Under the pieces are notes generated by a model. That model saw only the letters and a list, made by a program, of their open reading frames with translations. It did not search any database and was not told the origin of the DNA. From Gonatopus flavifemur (Eukaryota > Arthropoda > Insecta > Hymenoptera > Dryinidae): 64,000 nucleotides of DNA. A program made the position numbers and the translations under genes. Shown one piece after another: positions 44,038-55,369 of the stretch. Positions within the stretch are counted from its first letter, which is position 1; each line of letters opens with the position of its first letter. Location: contig JAFFJZ010000069.1 in assembly GCA_018340375.1 (NCBI GenBank), positions 682,001 through 746,000 of the forward strand, given 5' to 3'.

Positions 44038-46069
44038 CAGGGTGGGGCATTTAAAGTGTCGCGGGCGTTTTTTCCAAAAATAAAGTGAGATACGAGAAAA
44101 TTTTTCGGACAAAAGTTGTAGGGTACCGAGGGGGACATCCGATGGTGGCCTTGGCTTTGACCTCAAATCTCATCTTCAAGGGCATTCTGAGATCAACTCT
44201 TGTTTTTTAAATAGCATCTCGTATTTTTTACTGCAGATTTGGATTCTAGGTCAAAAACCAAGAAACTTTTGTCTGAACCATTTTCCTGAAATCCGCAAAA
44301 ATGGCGCTCTAATCGATATTGTTCCATTTTGAATCTGACATTCGAATAACTCGAAAACGAAGGGTCTTGCAGAAAAATGTTTCGTACAAAAGTTGTCAAT
44401 ACACAACACATTTCAATCGTCTACATTACCACCATTCAGAGCTCACGCGATGTAAACAAACGACGGGGTTCAGTAAAAATTCACGATTTTGAAAGTCAGT
44501 TTGTCAGTTACATTTGATTATTACTTGGTTTATGACGAATTGAAAATCATGGATATCCGATACACGGTTTCTGAAAAGATCGATATGATCTACATTTACG
44601 GTGAAGTGCATAAGAACCCCAGACAAGCATATGACTTGTATGCAGAACGATTTCCTGAAAGAACAACGCCATCCATTAGGTATTTTCAACGCATTACAAA
44701 ATTATTCTCAGAAACGGGAAGTGTTACAAGGGAAAAACGACATCGAATGAGAACTGTTAGCGGAGAAAATGCGGAAGTTAATGTACTAGCTGCAGTAGCC
44801 AATAACCCACACGTGAGCTCTCGTGAAATTGAACTCCATTCGGGAATTTCTCGAAGAAGTGTTCTTCGAATACTGAAACGTCACAAATTCCATCCGTATC
44901 ACATTTGTTTGCATCAAGACCTTCACGGTGATGATTTCGAAAATCGTGTACAGTTTTGTCGATGGGGTCTAGCGCAAATGCACAATAACAACTTCATCAA
45001 CATATTATTTTCTGATGAGTCGACGTTCACCAATCATGGTCAAGTAAATCGACATAATATGCATTACTGGGCGACAGAAAATCCAAGATGGTTACGTCAA
45101 GTAGAGCATCAAAGACAATGGGCTGTGAATGTTTGGTGTGGTATTTTTCGATCTCGAGTAATTGGACCGTACTTCATCGCAGATACGCTAAATGGAGAGA
45201 AGTACAGACATTTCTTCGATCAAGTACTTCCAACATTACTTGAAGACATACCTATTCAGGAACGATTGAATATGTGGTATCAACACGATGGTTGTCCATC
45301 CCATTATGCAGTCACAGCTCGAGAAATATTGGACAGAGATTATCCTGGACGATGGATAGGACGTCGTGGACCAGTTCATTGGCCTGCCCGTTCTCCGGAT
45401 CTTACTTCTCCAGATTTTTTTTCATGGGGATACATAAAAGATACAGTTTATCAACAAGCACCGACTACACCTGAGAATATGCGTCAACGAATCATCAATG
45501 CATGCGCGAGCATCAATGAAGATATTTTAGCACGAGTTCAGCAATCTTTTGTAAAACGTTTTGAAATGTGTATTGAAGTCGAAGGCCATCATTTTGAGCA
45601 TCTACTGCATTAAAATTATCCAAGTGATGTAGACGATTGAAATGTGTTGTGTTTTGTCTGTTATACCCCATCACCTCCGTTTCAGTTCAAGGGGTCCCCC
45701 TTGGAATCAGACAACTTTTGTCCGAAACATTCTCCTCCAAGACCCTTCGTTTTCGAGTTATTCTAATGTCAGATTCAGTATGGAACAATATCGATTAGAG
45801 CGCCATCTTTGCGGATTTCAGGAAAATGGTTCAGACAAAAGTTTCTTGGTTTTTGACCTAGAATCCAAATCTGCAGTAAAAAATATGAGATGCTATTCAA
45901 AGAAGAAGAGTTGACCTCAGAATGCCCTTGAAGATGAGATTTGAGGTCAAAGCCAAGGCCACCATCGGATGTCCCCCTCGATACCCTACAATTTTTGTCC
46001 GAAAAATTTTCTCGTATCTCATTTTATTTTTGGAAAAAACGCCCGCGACACTTTAAATGCCCCACCCTG
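44038..46069 (+). mobile_element. DD41D (rosa-like) transposon, copy 2, apparently complete
   Basis: It is 2,032 bp, the same length as the copy at 1022-3053, with the same CAGGGTGGGGC ends and long TIRs. TA flanks both sides (44036-44037, 46070-46071). The transposase frame is uninterrupted. Long TIRs of about 0.4 kb are unusual for the Tc1/mariner superfamily, but they are shared by all three DD41D elements here. Confidence 0.92.
44549..45613 (+). CDS. DD41D transposase, 354 aa, open frame
   Basis: This is a cut-and-paste transposase. The catalytic Asp residues are Asp156 (FSDEST), Asp247 (QHDG) and Asp289 (TSPDFF), with 41 residues between the last two. The N-terminal half carries an HTH-like segment (ISRRSVLRILKRH). 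I chose the ATG giving MDIRYT because the second DD41D lineage starts at the same position; the frame is open 20 codons further, to an ATG at 44489. Just after Asp289 this copy has FFSWG where the broken copy at 1533 has FFLWG and the other lineage has FYLWG. It therefore carries a Leu-to-Ser change in a conserved motif and may be weakened despite the open frame. Confidence 0.88.
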   Translation: MDIRYTVSEKIDMIYIYGEVHKNPRQAYDLYAERFPERTTPSIRYFQRITKLFSETGSVTREKRHRMRTVSGENAEVNVLAAVANNPHVSSREIELHSGISRRSVLRILKRHKFHPYHICLHQDLHGDDFENRVQFCRWGLAQMHNNNFINILFSDESTFTNHGQVNRHNMHYWATENPRWLRQVEHQRQWAVNVWCGIFRSRVIGPYFIADTLNGEKYRHFFDQVLPTLLEDIPIQERLNMWYQHDGCPSHYAVTAREILDRDYPGRWIGRRGPVHWPARSPDLTSPDFFSWGYIKDTVYQQAPTTPENMRQRIINACASINEDILARVQQSFVKRFEMCIEVEGHHFEHLLH

Positions 46070-46109
46070 TATAAAGATATTTCCGTTAGAATTCAACGGA
46101 CTTGTTACG

Positions 46110-46690
46110 CTCAAAAAGCGACGTACATGGATAAGCTTCTGCAAGCTAATTGCATGCGAGCCTAAGGGAGAGCTTCAAAATGCTATCTAGAATCTAGGTA
46201 CTAAAAAAAAAACAGGTTTTTTGGATTACAACCGAAGAACCGGTTGCTCAGAATAATCGGTTATCCGGTAATGATTGAGAGAAGAAGTGTCCGTTTTTGC
46301 AGTTTATGGATGATCCCTAATGAAAAATCATGTAACCTATGTAATTACAATTAAAACTTCAACGATATAATCATCACGAAATGTTGTGTCTAAAACACAT
46401 AATTTTATATTCCATCATATTAACATCACTGTTACGTCAAATTGTTGTACTGACTGTGTAAAGTCTCTGTTACAGGCATTTTAATGTAACCCCTGTGATA
46501 CTCATTTTGCCTGGTGCTGTTTGGAAAACTTAATTCTCTTCAATAATTCATGCTGGTTTCACCATGGTCCAAAGAAAGTGGAAGCATTCATGTTCCAATA
46601 TTTCTGTATCTGATTACACATTCGTTTTAATATAAACGATTCAAACTTCAAAAACATATTAGAATATCCTTCATTTGCAATTAGGGAGTA
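46110..46690. other. Non-genic DNA
   Basis: No gene, RNA or repeat recognised apart from the end of the split inverted repeat. Confidence 0.4.
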
Positions 46691-46694
46691 TATC

Positions 46695-47001
46695 CCCAAG
46701 CAGCACCGGAATATACTATGAATGTTCTTCGAATATTCGAAATATGTTCTATGCACATTCGAATGAGACCGTTTTATAGGTGCTATGCATATTCATCGAA
46801 CGTATGTAATCGAACATACGACGGTACGTCGCTTGAACGTCGATTGAATGTATATCGTACATTTCGAATGTACTATGTACGTTCTAAGTATATTTAAAAC
46901 AGTCTCATTCGAACATTCATTATATGTTCTTCGTATCTCATCCGTACATTCTACGAACGTTCCTATTCCGTATATACTTTGAAATTCTGTTTCTGCTTGG
47001 G
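46695..47001. repeat. Palindromic MITE-like element, about 307 bp
   Basis: CCCAAGCAG at the left is mirrored by CTGCTTGGG at the right. The interior is full of 'gaacgtt', 'cattcgaa' and 'tacgttc' words in inverse pairs, such as 'ttcgaatgagac' and 'gtctcattcgaa'. It has no coding capacity. Confidence 0.65.
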
Positions 47002-49020
47002 TCATTAGAATCATGCGAAATATCTTCAATATAATACATCAATAGACGTGAAAAAATTCCACAATAATCACGTTAAATGTTCAAATAAATGTTTCGTAAT
47101 AATGAAAAAATTTTATACATTGTCGAAAACGATATCCCTAGAATTCACATATCAGATTGTACAGAGGGATAAAAAATTAGAAGAATCAAATGCGACAATA
47201 AATCCAATGATAAGCACATTGAAAAACAATTGAAAACTAAAAGTTCTTTATCAATCATTCGAATATTGACAATGTAATTGAACTGTATGATTGTAAATTT
47301 GAAAAAAGAATCAATTCTAACCTGCTTTGGTCGATTTGTCTGCACTTCTAGAACCTCGACTTGGAAATGTTTTACATTGATTTGCTCCCATCGTAAATGA
47401 CCTCAGGTTGACGCGTTCGTGAAGGCTAATGAAATAAGGTGGCTCGTGTCTTTAAAACCATAAAAGTTGCTTTTTATCGATAAAAATCAGTTGATAATTT
47501 AGATCCACTTCTCGCAATACAGGAGTAATTTAAATGATTACAGTAACCCACATTTCTGAACCCAACAAATTCAGTGTCCCATAAATTTGTCTGCAATTGA
47601 CGTTGTTACGTAGCTTAGAGGATATTGTCATGACACACTGCGTCATTGTATTGAAGGCCATGCGGCAAGGAAACTTTCTTCTTGTATTATGTATCTTACA
47701 TTTATGACGGTTAGGTGGTTTGGAATCTTCGTATATTTGTTATTATATTTCAAAAAGAAGGAAGCAAGGAAGTATTCTGTAACGTATTGGAAAGAGAAAA
47801 GACTATGAATGAAAGGAACACTAGTACGGATGACCGCTCACATCATGACTCTTTGCTCGGAATTTTTATAAGTTCCAATGGTGCGAAGGATTCAAAAGCA
47901 TAAATCCATTGTTCCAGATACTGACAGGCTTTGCAAAATGAATGAACGAGTGAATTCGACGTCGACAAATACGCAATCGAGGATGTTTGATACTAGTAGA
48001 TGAATATTCTCACAGATGGTAACATCAGGGTACGCAAGCCAACGCAAGCCAACGCAAGCGTCGCAAGCAGGGTACGCAAGCCACCGTGTTAATCACTGAG
48101 ATCGCATAGTTCACTATCTACAGTACCAGGCGGCGCTAGTGTGCCTGGGGAATTTTACCTACACAAATACGTTCTCGTATGTGAGCGGGGAATCCCATAG
48201 GCTGCTACATACACATGCAGGGTACTGAATGTACGTGTGATAGATATATAGATATGTTTATATATAATCATTTTCTCCATTTCAGATATTTAATTTTCTG
48301 GTTTTTAAAAATGTTAACTTATTAACAAAATACAATTTCAATGAGAAAAATCAATATTAATTAGAATGAATGAATTCACAATTCAATTCAGTATAAAATG
48401 GATAAGAATGATACAAATGCTTGTTTTTCGTTTATAATCATTTTTGACAAAATTTCATCATGAATTCAAGCATCTAAACTGATATTGATTTCTCTCAACT
48501 GAAAATCAAATTTCATTCATAACTTAACATTCCTACAAATCAAATAATTAAGCATCTGAAATGAAAAAAGTTATTATTGGAATTCAAAAATAAATATATT
48601 ATGAGTAAATTGAAGGTAGTTACTTGGAATTGAATCAAGCTAGCCAATGTTCGAAAGTATATTTATAACAAGAGGTGTGTATTCAGTAAGTGGAAAATTT
48701 CAACATATATATCCACTTTATATACCAAAATTGGTTTCATAATCCATATCTTAAAAATTGTACTGTACAATTTTGCAATTCAAAGTATTTTATGTTTCTA
48801 TTACGTGTTATAAATATACTTTTGAATATGCTTCATAAGAATTTGAGAATTATAAAAATTTATTTACTCCACTGAGGTAACACACTGTAAATAGTGTGTA
48901 TACATATAAAGCACATAAAGCATATAAATATTATATAAATACTTAAAAACACCCGCGCTTGAATATTGAGATTATTTCATCAATGTTGACAGAAAATGCA
49001 GAAACAGAATGTTTCATACA
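47002..49020. other. AT-rich intergenic DNA
   Basis: No supported gene. A short cluster of 'gtacgcaagcc' repeats lies at 48028-48085. Small open frames (47048, 47715, 48690) are AT-rich with no domain. Confidence 0.5.
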
Positions 49021-49023
49021 TTG

Positions 49024-49065
49024 TAGGGGTGTGCGATTCACGAAAAAAAAAATCGAAAAATCAAT
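49024..49065 (+). repeat. hAT terminal fragment
   Basis: TAGGGGTGTGCGATTCACG followed by 'aaaaaatcgaaaaatc' matches the right-hand terminus of the hAT element at 20195-22121. The rest of that element is missing here. Confidence 0.6.
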
Positions 49066-49069
49066 CTGA

Positions 49070-51025
49070 TTTTGTCCTTTTCCAATCCAAAAGCGTTGCG
49101 GCTGCATTTCTGTCCATTCAGAGGATAAAAAAATCATCTAGAATGATCTGAGCTACAACATTTCTATCCAAACAAATCTCATTCCGACTTGAAATTATGA
49201 ATCGGGTTGTGGACCCATTTTCATCTGTTAGGATGGACGAGAATTCAATCCGAGCGAGTTCGAATCCAGAGCTTGATCCGATTCCATCCGTGGAACGTAT
49301 GAAATTTGAATCACAATGAATGATCACTTTTCCATAAGATCACACCTGTGCGGGTAATCCGATTTCATCCGTATTTTCGGATAGAGACTGGATCCGAATC
49401 GATCCTATCAAAGAGCGGTGTCCTTTACTATCTGGAAAACATATGAGATTCCTATCCACCTGAATCCAAAGTCATACCTTCATCAACTTATGATCCTGAA
49501 TCCATTTTCATCCGTCAGGATGGATGAAAATTCAATCCAACCAAATCCGAATTCAGAGATTATTCCGATGCCATCCGTGGAACGTGTGAACTTTGAATCA
49601 GAATCAATTATCACTCTTTCATGAGATCATACCCATGCGTGCAATCCAATGTCATCCGTATTTTCTGATAGAGACTGGATCCAAATTTATCTTACCAAGG
49701 AGCAGTGTCTGTTCCCGAAGAGAACATGTAGCTCCAGCGAACGTTCAGATCAGATATGTATAGATCGGGCCCCGAAGGTTCATTAGAGCTAACTTTGAGA
49801 TTCACAAACGTTTGACAAAGGTTCTACGGACGTTGAAATGTCCACCTGGAAATACGTTCAGGAAACATAGATGGGACGTTCGCTGAAGGTTCATCGAAGG
49901 TTTGACGAAGCTTCACAAAAATATCTATACTTATATTAATTTTGATCGATTCATATGGAAAATAAATTAATTAATAAACATGAATGATTATAAATTAATC
50001 TAAGTATAGATATTTTTGTGAAGCTTCCTCAAACCTTCGATGAACCTCCAATGAACGTTCCATCTATGTTTCCTGAACATATTTCGAGGCGGGCATTTCA
50101 ACGTCCGTAGTACCTCTGACAAACGTTTGTGAATCTAAAAATTAGCTCTCATGAACCTTCGATCTGATCTATACAGATCTAATCTAAATCATCGTTGAAG
50201 CTCCATGTTCTCTTCGGGTTACTATCTGAAAACGTATGAGATTCTTATCCACCTGAATTTAAAGTCATACCTTCATCAAGTTATGATCCTGAATCCATTT
50301 TCATCCGTTCAGATGGATGAAAATTCAATCCAAGCAAGTTTGAATTCAGAGCTTGATCCAATTTCATCCGTAGAACGTGTGAACTTCGAATCAGAATCAA
50401 TCCCTGTTGAAAAACAACGATTGAAATGGATGGGTTTGGATAGGAATCTGATCCATATTTGAACATTTCTGTACAAATCAATCTGATTTTGTTGAGGAGT
50501 GCGATGAATTGTCCACAAGTATCCAATTCCATCCATTCAAAGAGTATTCTTAACAGTTTCAATACAAAAGTGAGAAATTATCAAACACCTGCAATCCACT
50601 TGCATCCGTTTCCAATCCAAAAGCGTTGCGGATCCATTGTTGTCCATCCAAAGAACAGACAGATCCGAAGTCATACCTCCATCAAGTTATCATCCTGTAT
50701 CCATTTTTATCCGCGAGGAGGGATGAGAATTCAATCCCACTAAATCCGAATTCAGACCTGGGTCCAATTCCATCCGTTAAACGGATGAACTTTGAATCAG
50801 AATCAACTGGACCTTTCCCGTAAGATCAGGCCTTTACGCATCATGCAATTTCATCCGTATTTTCGGATGGAGACTAAATCCGAATGTATCTCATCAAAAA
50901 GCGGTATCCGTTATTATACGGGAAGGTATGCAATTTCTATCCACCTGGACCCGAAGTCATAGGGGTCAACCCACCAAGACCTCCATCAAGGTGTGATCCT
51001 GAATCCAATTTCATCCAGAATTGAT
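49070..51025. repeat. Degenerate satellite-like field, roughly 300-bp periodicity ('gatcctgaatccattttcatccgt')
   Basis: Blocks with 'aagtcatacc.tcatcaa.ttatgatcctg', 'aaaattcaatcc' and 'gaactttgaatcagaatcaa' recur near 49190, 49460, 50250, 50660 and 50960. Each is followed by a variant of 'agcggtgtccttta.tat..ggaaa'. 'ccaatccaaaagcgttgcgg' occurs at 49083 and 50612. A MITE interrupts one unit at 49714. The open frames here are repeat products. Confidence 0.7.
49714..50218. mobile_element. Long-TIR MITE, copy B
   Basis: The 505-bp palindromic element has CCCGAAGAGAACATG ends and the same internal order as the copy at 21191. It splits a satellite unit. Comparing the broken unit (gtgtctgtt | ttactatctg) with intact neighbours at 49417 and 50908 indicates an uninterrupted 'gtnactatctg'-type site and a 2-bp TT duplication. 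Confidence 0.85.
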
Positions 51026-51029
51026 TTGG

Positions 51030-51600
51030 ATACTTCACGAATAAAAATGGAGACCATTACCCGAGTCGAAATTCAAAACCTTCTTTTCCCCTACATATGG
51101 AAAATCAGGAAATCTTTACCACTTTGAGGGGCAAAGGAAGAACTATAACCATAGAGCACCGCGAGGTTTTCTGAACGTTCACAAAACGTGCTTGGTTCCA
51201 CATAGAACGTGCAAATAACGTCTCAAGACGTTCTCAAAAGGTCGCATACATGTCCCAGAGACATGCAAATGTCCCGTTTAGTTCCATCAATGTTCACTGT
51301 GTGACTTTGTGTTTGTCAAGGTTAGTTTTCATGGAAGTACGTTTGGAAGACTTGAAAAGAATGTCCCGTAGTAGATGAAAAGAACATGCACAAAACGTAT
51401 TCAGGGATATCAAAAGGGAAAGTACTCTAAACGTTTGAAAAATCTACTCCATAGAGACCAAAACATGCGGAACCAAAAGTACGTTTCCGCAACATGTAGA
51501 GGACGCTCTGTGCTATCTGTGACAGGAGTCCTCTTCCTTTGCCTTTCAAAGTGGTGCCCTTTAAATTTTCTGATCTTCAATATGTAGGGGGACAGGACCC
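51030..51600. other. Non-genic DNA
   Basis: No gene recognised. 'aacgt' and 'acgttc' words are frequent. The open frame at 51375-51587 has no domain. Confidence 0.4.
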
Positions 51601-51607
51601 TACCGTC

Positions 51608-52120
51608 AATTCCCAGTTTGGAATTCCCAAATTCGCATGGGTTTCACATGGGAATTGAGTGAGTCGTATGGGTCTTCACAAGGGAAACGCATGGGTCGCA
51701 TGGGTCTTCACATGGGAAACTCATGGGTCGTATGGGTCTTGATATGGGAATCGCATGAGTCGCATGGGTCTTCACATGGGAATCGCATGAGTTGCATGGG
51801 TGTCACATGGAAATCACATGGGTCGATCCACTCGATTCGCATGTGAAGACCCATGCGATTCTCATGTGACCCATGCGATTCCCGTGTGAAATCCATGCGA
51901 CCCATGCGATTTTCATGTGAAACCCATGCCATTCCCATGTGAAGACCCATGCGATTCCTGTGTGAAACCCATGCGATTCTCATGTAAAGACCCATGCGGC
52001 CTATGAGTTTCCCATGTGAAGACCCATGCGATCCATGCGTTTCCCATGTGGAGACCCATGCGACCCATGCGTTCCCCATGTGGAGACCCATGCGAATTTG
52101 GGAATCCCAAACTGGGAATT
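51608..52120. repeat. Hairpin-forming minisatellite ('catgggtcttcacatgggaa')
   Basis: From 51640 to about 51832 the units read 'catgggtcttcacatgggaatcg'. From 51833 to about 52095 the same units run in the opposite direction ('tgtgaagacccatgcgattc'). The block is closed by 'aattcccagtttggaattccc' at the left and its inverse at the right. Open frames with repeated MGLHMGN are translation of the repeat, not a gene. Confidence 0.9.
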
Positions 52121-52194
52121 CACAATATGGGAGGCTTTGAATTTCGACTTTGGTAGTACGGCATTATTCAATACAAAATTATATATACGAGAAC

Positions 52195-52700
52195 ATGAAC
52201 TTGGGACAGAACTGGATTGGAATGGATGAAAATAGATTACATTCATTTGGATAGACAATGGATGAAAATGGATAACATCAACGCAGGATTATTGGATACA
52301 AATCGATAGCCGCGAGAACACGAATATACCTGGATAGGAATGGATAAAAACAGAGGAAATGTGGTTTGGATACGCAACGGATGAAAATGAATTACATCAG
52401 CGTAGCTTGTTTGGGTACAAATCGATAGATACGAGAATATGAATTCTTGATACACATGGATAGGAATGGATGAAAATAGAGATCGATTTGGATCGAAACA
52501 AATATCATTTGTGTAAAATTATCGGATATGAATTGATAGACGTAACAACGCTTATTTGGGAAAAGATTGGATAAATATTCTCCAAATGACAGATATGGAC
52601 AAGAATGCATGAGAATAGTGTAAGCATCATCGGAACAAAAAGGGATAGAAGTGCATAGAATTTTATATGAGACCATGAATACATTACGAATGTACAGTAT
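52195..52700. repeat. Degenerate 'ggatgaaaatggat' repeat
   Basis: Loose repeats contain 'ggatgaaaa', 'acatcaacg', 'gatacaaatcgata' and 'acgagaa'. The motif recalls the inverse of the satellite at 49070-51025. No gene. Confidence 0.55.
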
Positions 52701-52729
52701 CTTGGGCAATATGCGCTCTCCAAGCAGCG

Positions 52730-52815
52730 TGTCAGGATAGCTTAGAGGTTAAGTAGGTAGGTCTTGTAGGTAAGGTAGGTAAGTGCGATGATTGTTCGAA
52801 CCCCTTGCAGGTAGG
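52730..52815 (+). ncRNA. tRNA-like SINE head
   Basis: AGGATAGCTTAGAGG (near 52734-52748) resembles box A, and TGTTCGAACCCC (52793-52804) contains a box B. A small insertion of 'gtaggtaggt' repeats lies between them. It is probably tRNA-derived and not a working tRNA. Confidence 0.45.
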
Positions 52816-53234
52816 AATGAATTTCCCAAGTCATGTGCGGAAATAGAGATACAGGTGTTGAAGATTCCACGGAATCTTCCGAATGTTTGAATGAGTTCGG
52901 AATAATTTTTTTTTATTGTTGTTCCCTGTGGGAAAATTCAAAAGAAAAAACAATTCTGGAAAAAATCAGATTGGAATGGAATATGGATACATTCGAATAC
53001 GATTGCTACGGGGCCCAATAATCCACTATCCATATTGTGGATTAAAATTGATGAAACTTTTATGCGTTCTGCGGATGACACTGTATCCCGAAAAAAATGG
53101 ATCAGAAATAGGATTCAAACGGATGCACGTCAAAATCTATCCATTTCTATCCAATTTTTCCAACAGGGACGTCAGGGCTACACTGCAGAAAATATTCAAT
53201 GTACATTACCTATTCAAAGTTTGGAAAAATCACA

Positions 53235-54600
53235 ATCTACTGTGGAAGTACTGTGTTCAGCGTTAGGGAAATATACTTTTTATTGTAACAGCCCTACGCT
53301 CAATGTTATGATATCACAAAACTTTTGTGATCTGTTCACATCCAGCATAGGTAATAAAGTTTCCTACGCTGAATGTGAACAATTTACAAGAGTTTTGTGT
53401 TGTCATAACATTGAGCATAGGACTATTACAATGGAAAGTATATTTTCTCTACGCTGAACACAGTACTCTTATAGAAGACTGTGATTTTTTCCAACTTTCA
53501 ATGGGTCATGTATATTAAATGTTTTATTACATTGTGTTTGGTTTCATTTTTCTCTGAACATTGATTTTCTACCAAGTAAGGAATTTAAGATAGAAAAGAA
53601 TTGGGAAAGTTACAAAGAATACTGTGAAAACATTTCATATGAAATTGCACAATATATCATTGGTAGTATATTAGTAAATATCATTCCTAACAGCACACTT
53701 CTTCGCATCTCCGTGGTCTCCACGTAGATACCACCTATCTCCGTGGAGACCACGAAGATGCGACGAAGTGTGCTGTTAGGGATATTGTGAAGTTTGTAAT
53801 TTTTCTTAATGGTTCATGATGTTATTTTACCAAAAATTGTAATTTTCCACAATATAGGATTGTGAAGAGCTACAATGAATCATTGGCAGTATGTTAGCCA
53901 ATGATATATTGTGGGTTTTGACAGAACATTGTAGCTTTTTACAGTCCTATATTGTGAAAAATTACAATTTTTGGTAAAATAACATTATGAACCATCAGAA
54001 AAAGTTACAAACTTCACAATATGATATTGACTAATATATTACCAATGATTTATTGTGTAATTTCATATGAAATGTTTTCACAGTATTCTTTGTAAGTTTT
54101 TCCAATTCTTTTCTATCTCAAATTCCTTACTTGGAAGAAAATCAATGTTCAGAGGAAAATGAAATCAAACACAATGTAATAAAACATTTAATATACATGA
54201 CTCATTGAAAATTGGAGAAAATCACAGTCTCCCATAAGAGTATTGTGCTCAGCGTAGAGAAAATATACTTTTGATTGTAACAGTCCTACGCTTAAAGTTA
54301 TGATATCACAAAACTTTTGTAATCTGTTCACATCCAGCAGAGGTGTTGAAGTTTCCTACGCTGGATGTGAACAGTTTACAAAAGTTTTGTGTTGTCATAA
54401 CATTGAGCATAGGACTATTACAATGGAAAGTATATTTTCTCTACGCTGAACACAGTACTCTTATAGAAGACTGTGATTTTTTCCAACTTTCAATGGGTCA
54501 TGTATATTAGATGTTTCTTACAGCGTGTTTGATTTTGTTTCTCTCTGAACATTGATTCTCTACCAAGTAAGGTATTTGAGATAGAAAAGAATTGGAAAAA
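53235..54600. repeat. Nested palindrome with a third partial copy
   Basis: A long inverted repeat centred near 53,870 pairs 53235-53830 with about 53930-54470. Its outer ends (53245-53475 and 54240-54465) are themselves palindromes of about 225 bp containing 'ctcaatgttatgatatcacaaaa'. A third copy of the arm ('actcttatagaagactgtg' to 'gatagaaaagaattgg') follows at 54466-54600. Open frames at 52916-53457 belong to this repeat and its flank. Confidence 0.8.
53686..53780. mobile_element. Hairpin MITE, 95 bp, in one palindrome arm only
   Basis: CCTAACAGCACACTTC is mirrored by GAAGTGTGCTGTTAGG, with inner 'atctccgtgg' and 'ccacg' pairing over nearly the whole length. The opposite arm (near 54025) reads 'atatcatattgtgaag' straight through, which shows the empty site. 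Confidence 0.85.
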
Positions 54601-54601
54601 A

Positions 54602-54751
54602 CTACAAAGAACCCTGGATATGCTTCCAGCGAAAGGGCAGCAAGAGCAACCAGTTCTCAATGAAGTCCTCTCTCCCGATCATCCAAGTGTATGCAGACAC
54701 GTGAAGAATTTCACACGAGGAATGTAACGCATCGTCCATGAGTTCGTGCAC
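54602..54751 (-). CDS. Possible terminal exon, unidentified
   Basis: On the minus strand an acceptor (tgaattttag, AG at 54753-54752) is followed by 49 open codons beginning VHELMDD and ending in TAG at 54604-54602. Base composition is more balanced than in its surroundings, and the residues (for example TWMIGREDFIENW) look protein-like. The last few codons run into the flanking palindrome, so the true end may have been replaced. I recognise no family. It could belong to the same gene as the exons at 55370-55900 only as an alternative 3' exon. Confidence 0.3.
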   Translation of the reverse strand: MHELMDDALHSSCEILHVSAYTWMIGREDFIENWLLLLPFRWKHIQGSL

Positions 54752-55190
54752 CTAAAATTCATACAAATTATATTATCTCGTTAATATTATATTCTGGCCA
54801 TGCGTTCAAGAAGATTTATACGTTAAATTATGAAGGCAGTCATCCATTCCTCTTCAAGTAAATGGGACAGTATCTCTAAATCATATTTTTGAAGTCTCAA
54901 GGATAGATTCGAATATGAAATTACATTACAAAACTTCACAGTACAAAGTTTTCAACCCGCTATCTTGCAAAATGTTTATTATAAGTTAATGAAAATTAGG
55001 AACTTTACAAGACTTTTTGGTTGTTTCACCCAGATGATCAAATGATGATCTCAAATGCACGCTATAGAGAAGGAATTTTTCGAGGCATTCTCGTATTTGA
55101 GTATGCGACTTCCATTGGCTTCAATATGTATACAATACTCGAAGATCGGGAAAATATCTATCACATATTCCGACTATTTTCATTATGCCT

Positions 55191-55337
55191 AAGGTTCATG
55201 AGAGAAGCACCTGAATTCTGAGGAAATATGTATATATATTTGTATGTAATATATATATATATATATATACATATATATATACATACAAATATATATACAT
55301 ATTTCCTCAGAATTCAGGTGCTTCTCTCATGAACCTT
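55191..55337. repeat. Palindrome around an (AT)n microsatellite
   Basis: 'aaggttcatgagagaagcacc' is mirrored by 'ggtgcttctctcatgaacctt' around a (TA)n core near 55245-55275. A plus-strand open frame at 55021-55221 overlaps it without a recognisable domain. Confidence 0.85.
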
Positions 55338-55369
55338 ATATATATATATATATAACTTGATAGAACCAA

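Noticed and set aside
51637..52110. Open frames with repeated MGLHMGN, resembling a repetitive protein
   Set aside because: They arise from the minisatellite, occur on both strands and have no start context or flanking exons.
52730..52815. Functional tRNA gene
   Set aside because: Box A and box B exist, but the middle is expanded by 'gtaggtaggt' repeats and no cloverleaf forms by eye.
55021..55221. Plus-strand 66-codon frame with protein-like composition
   Set aside because: It runs into a palindrome, has no splice or start support and no recognised domain.
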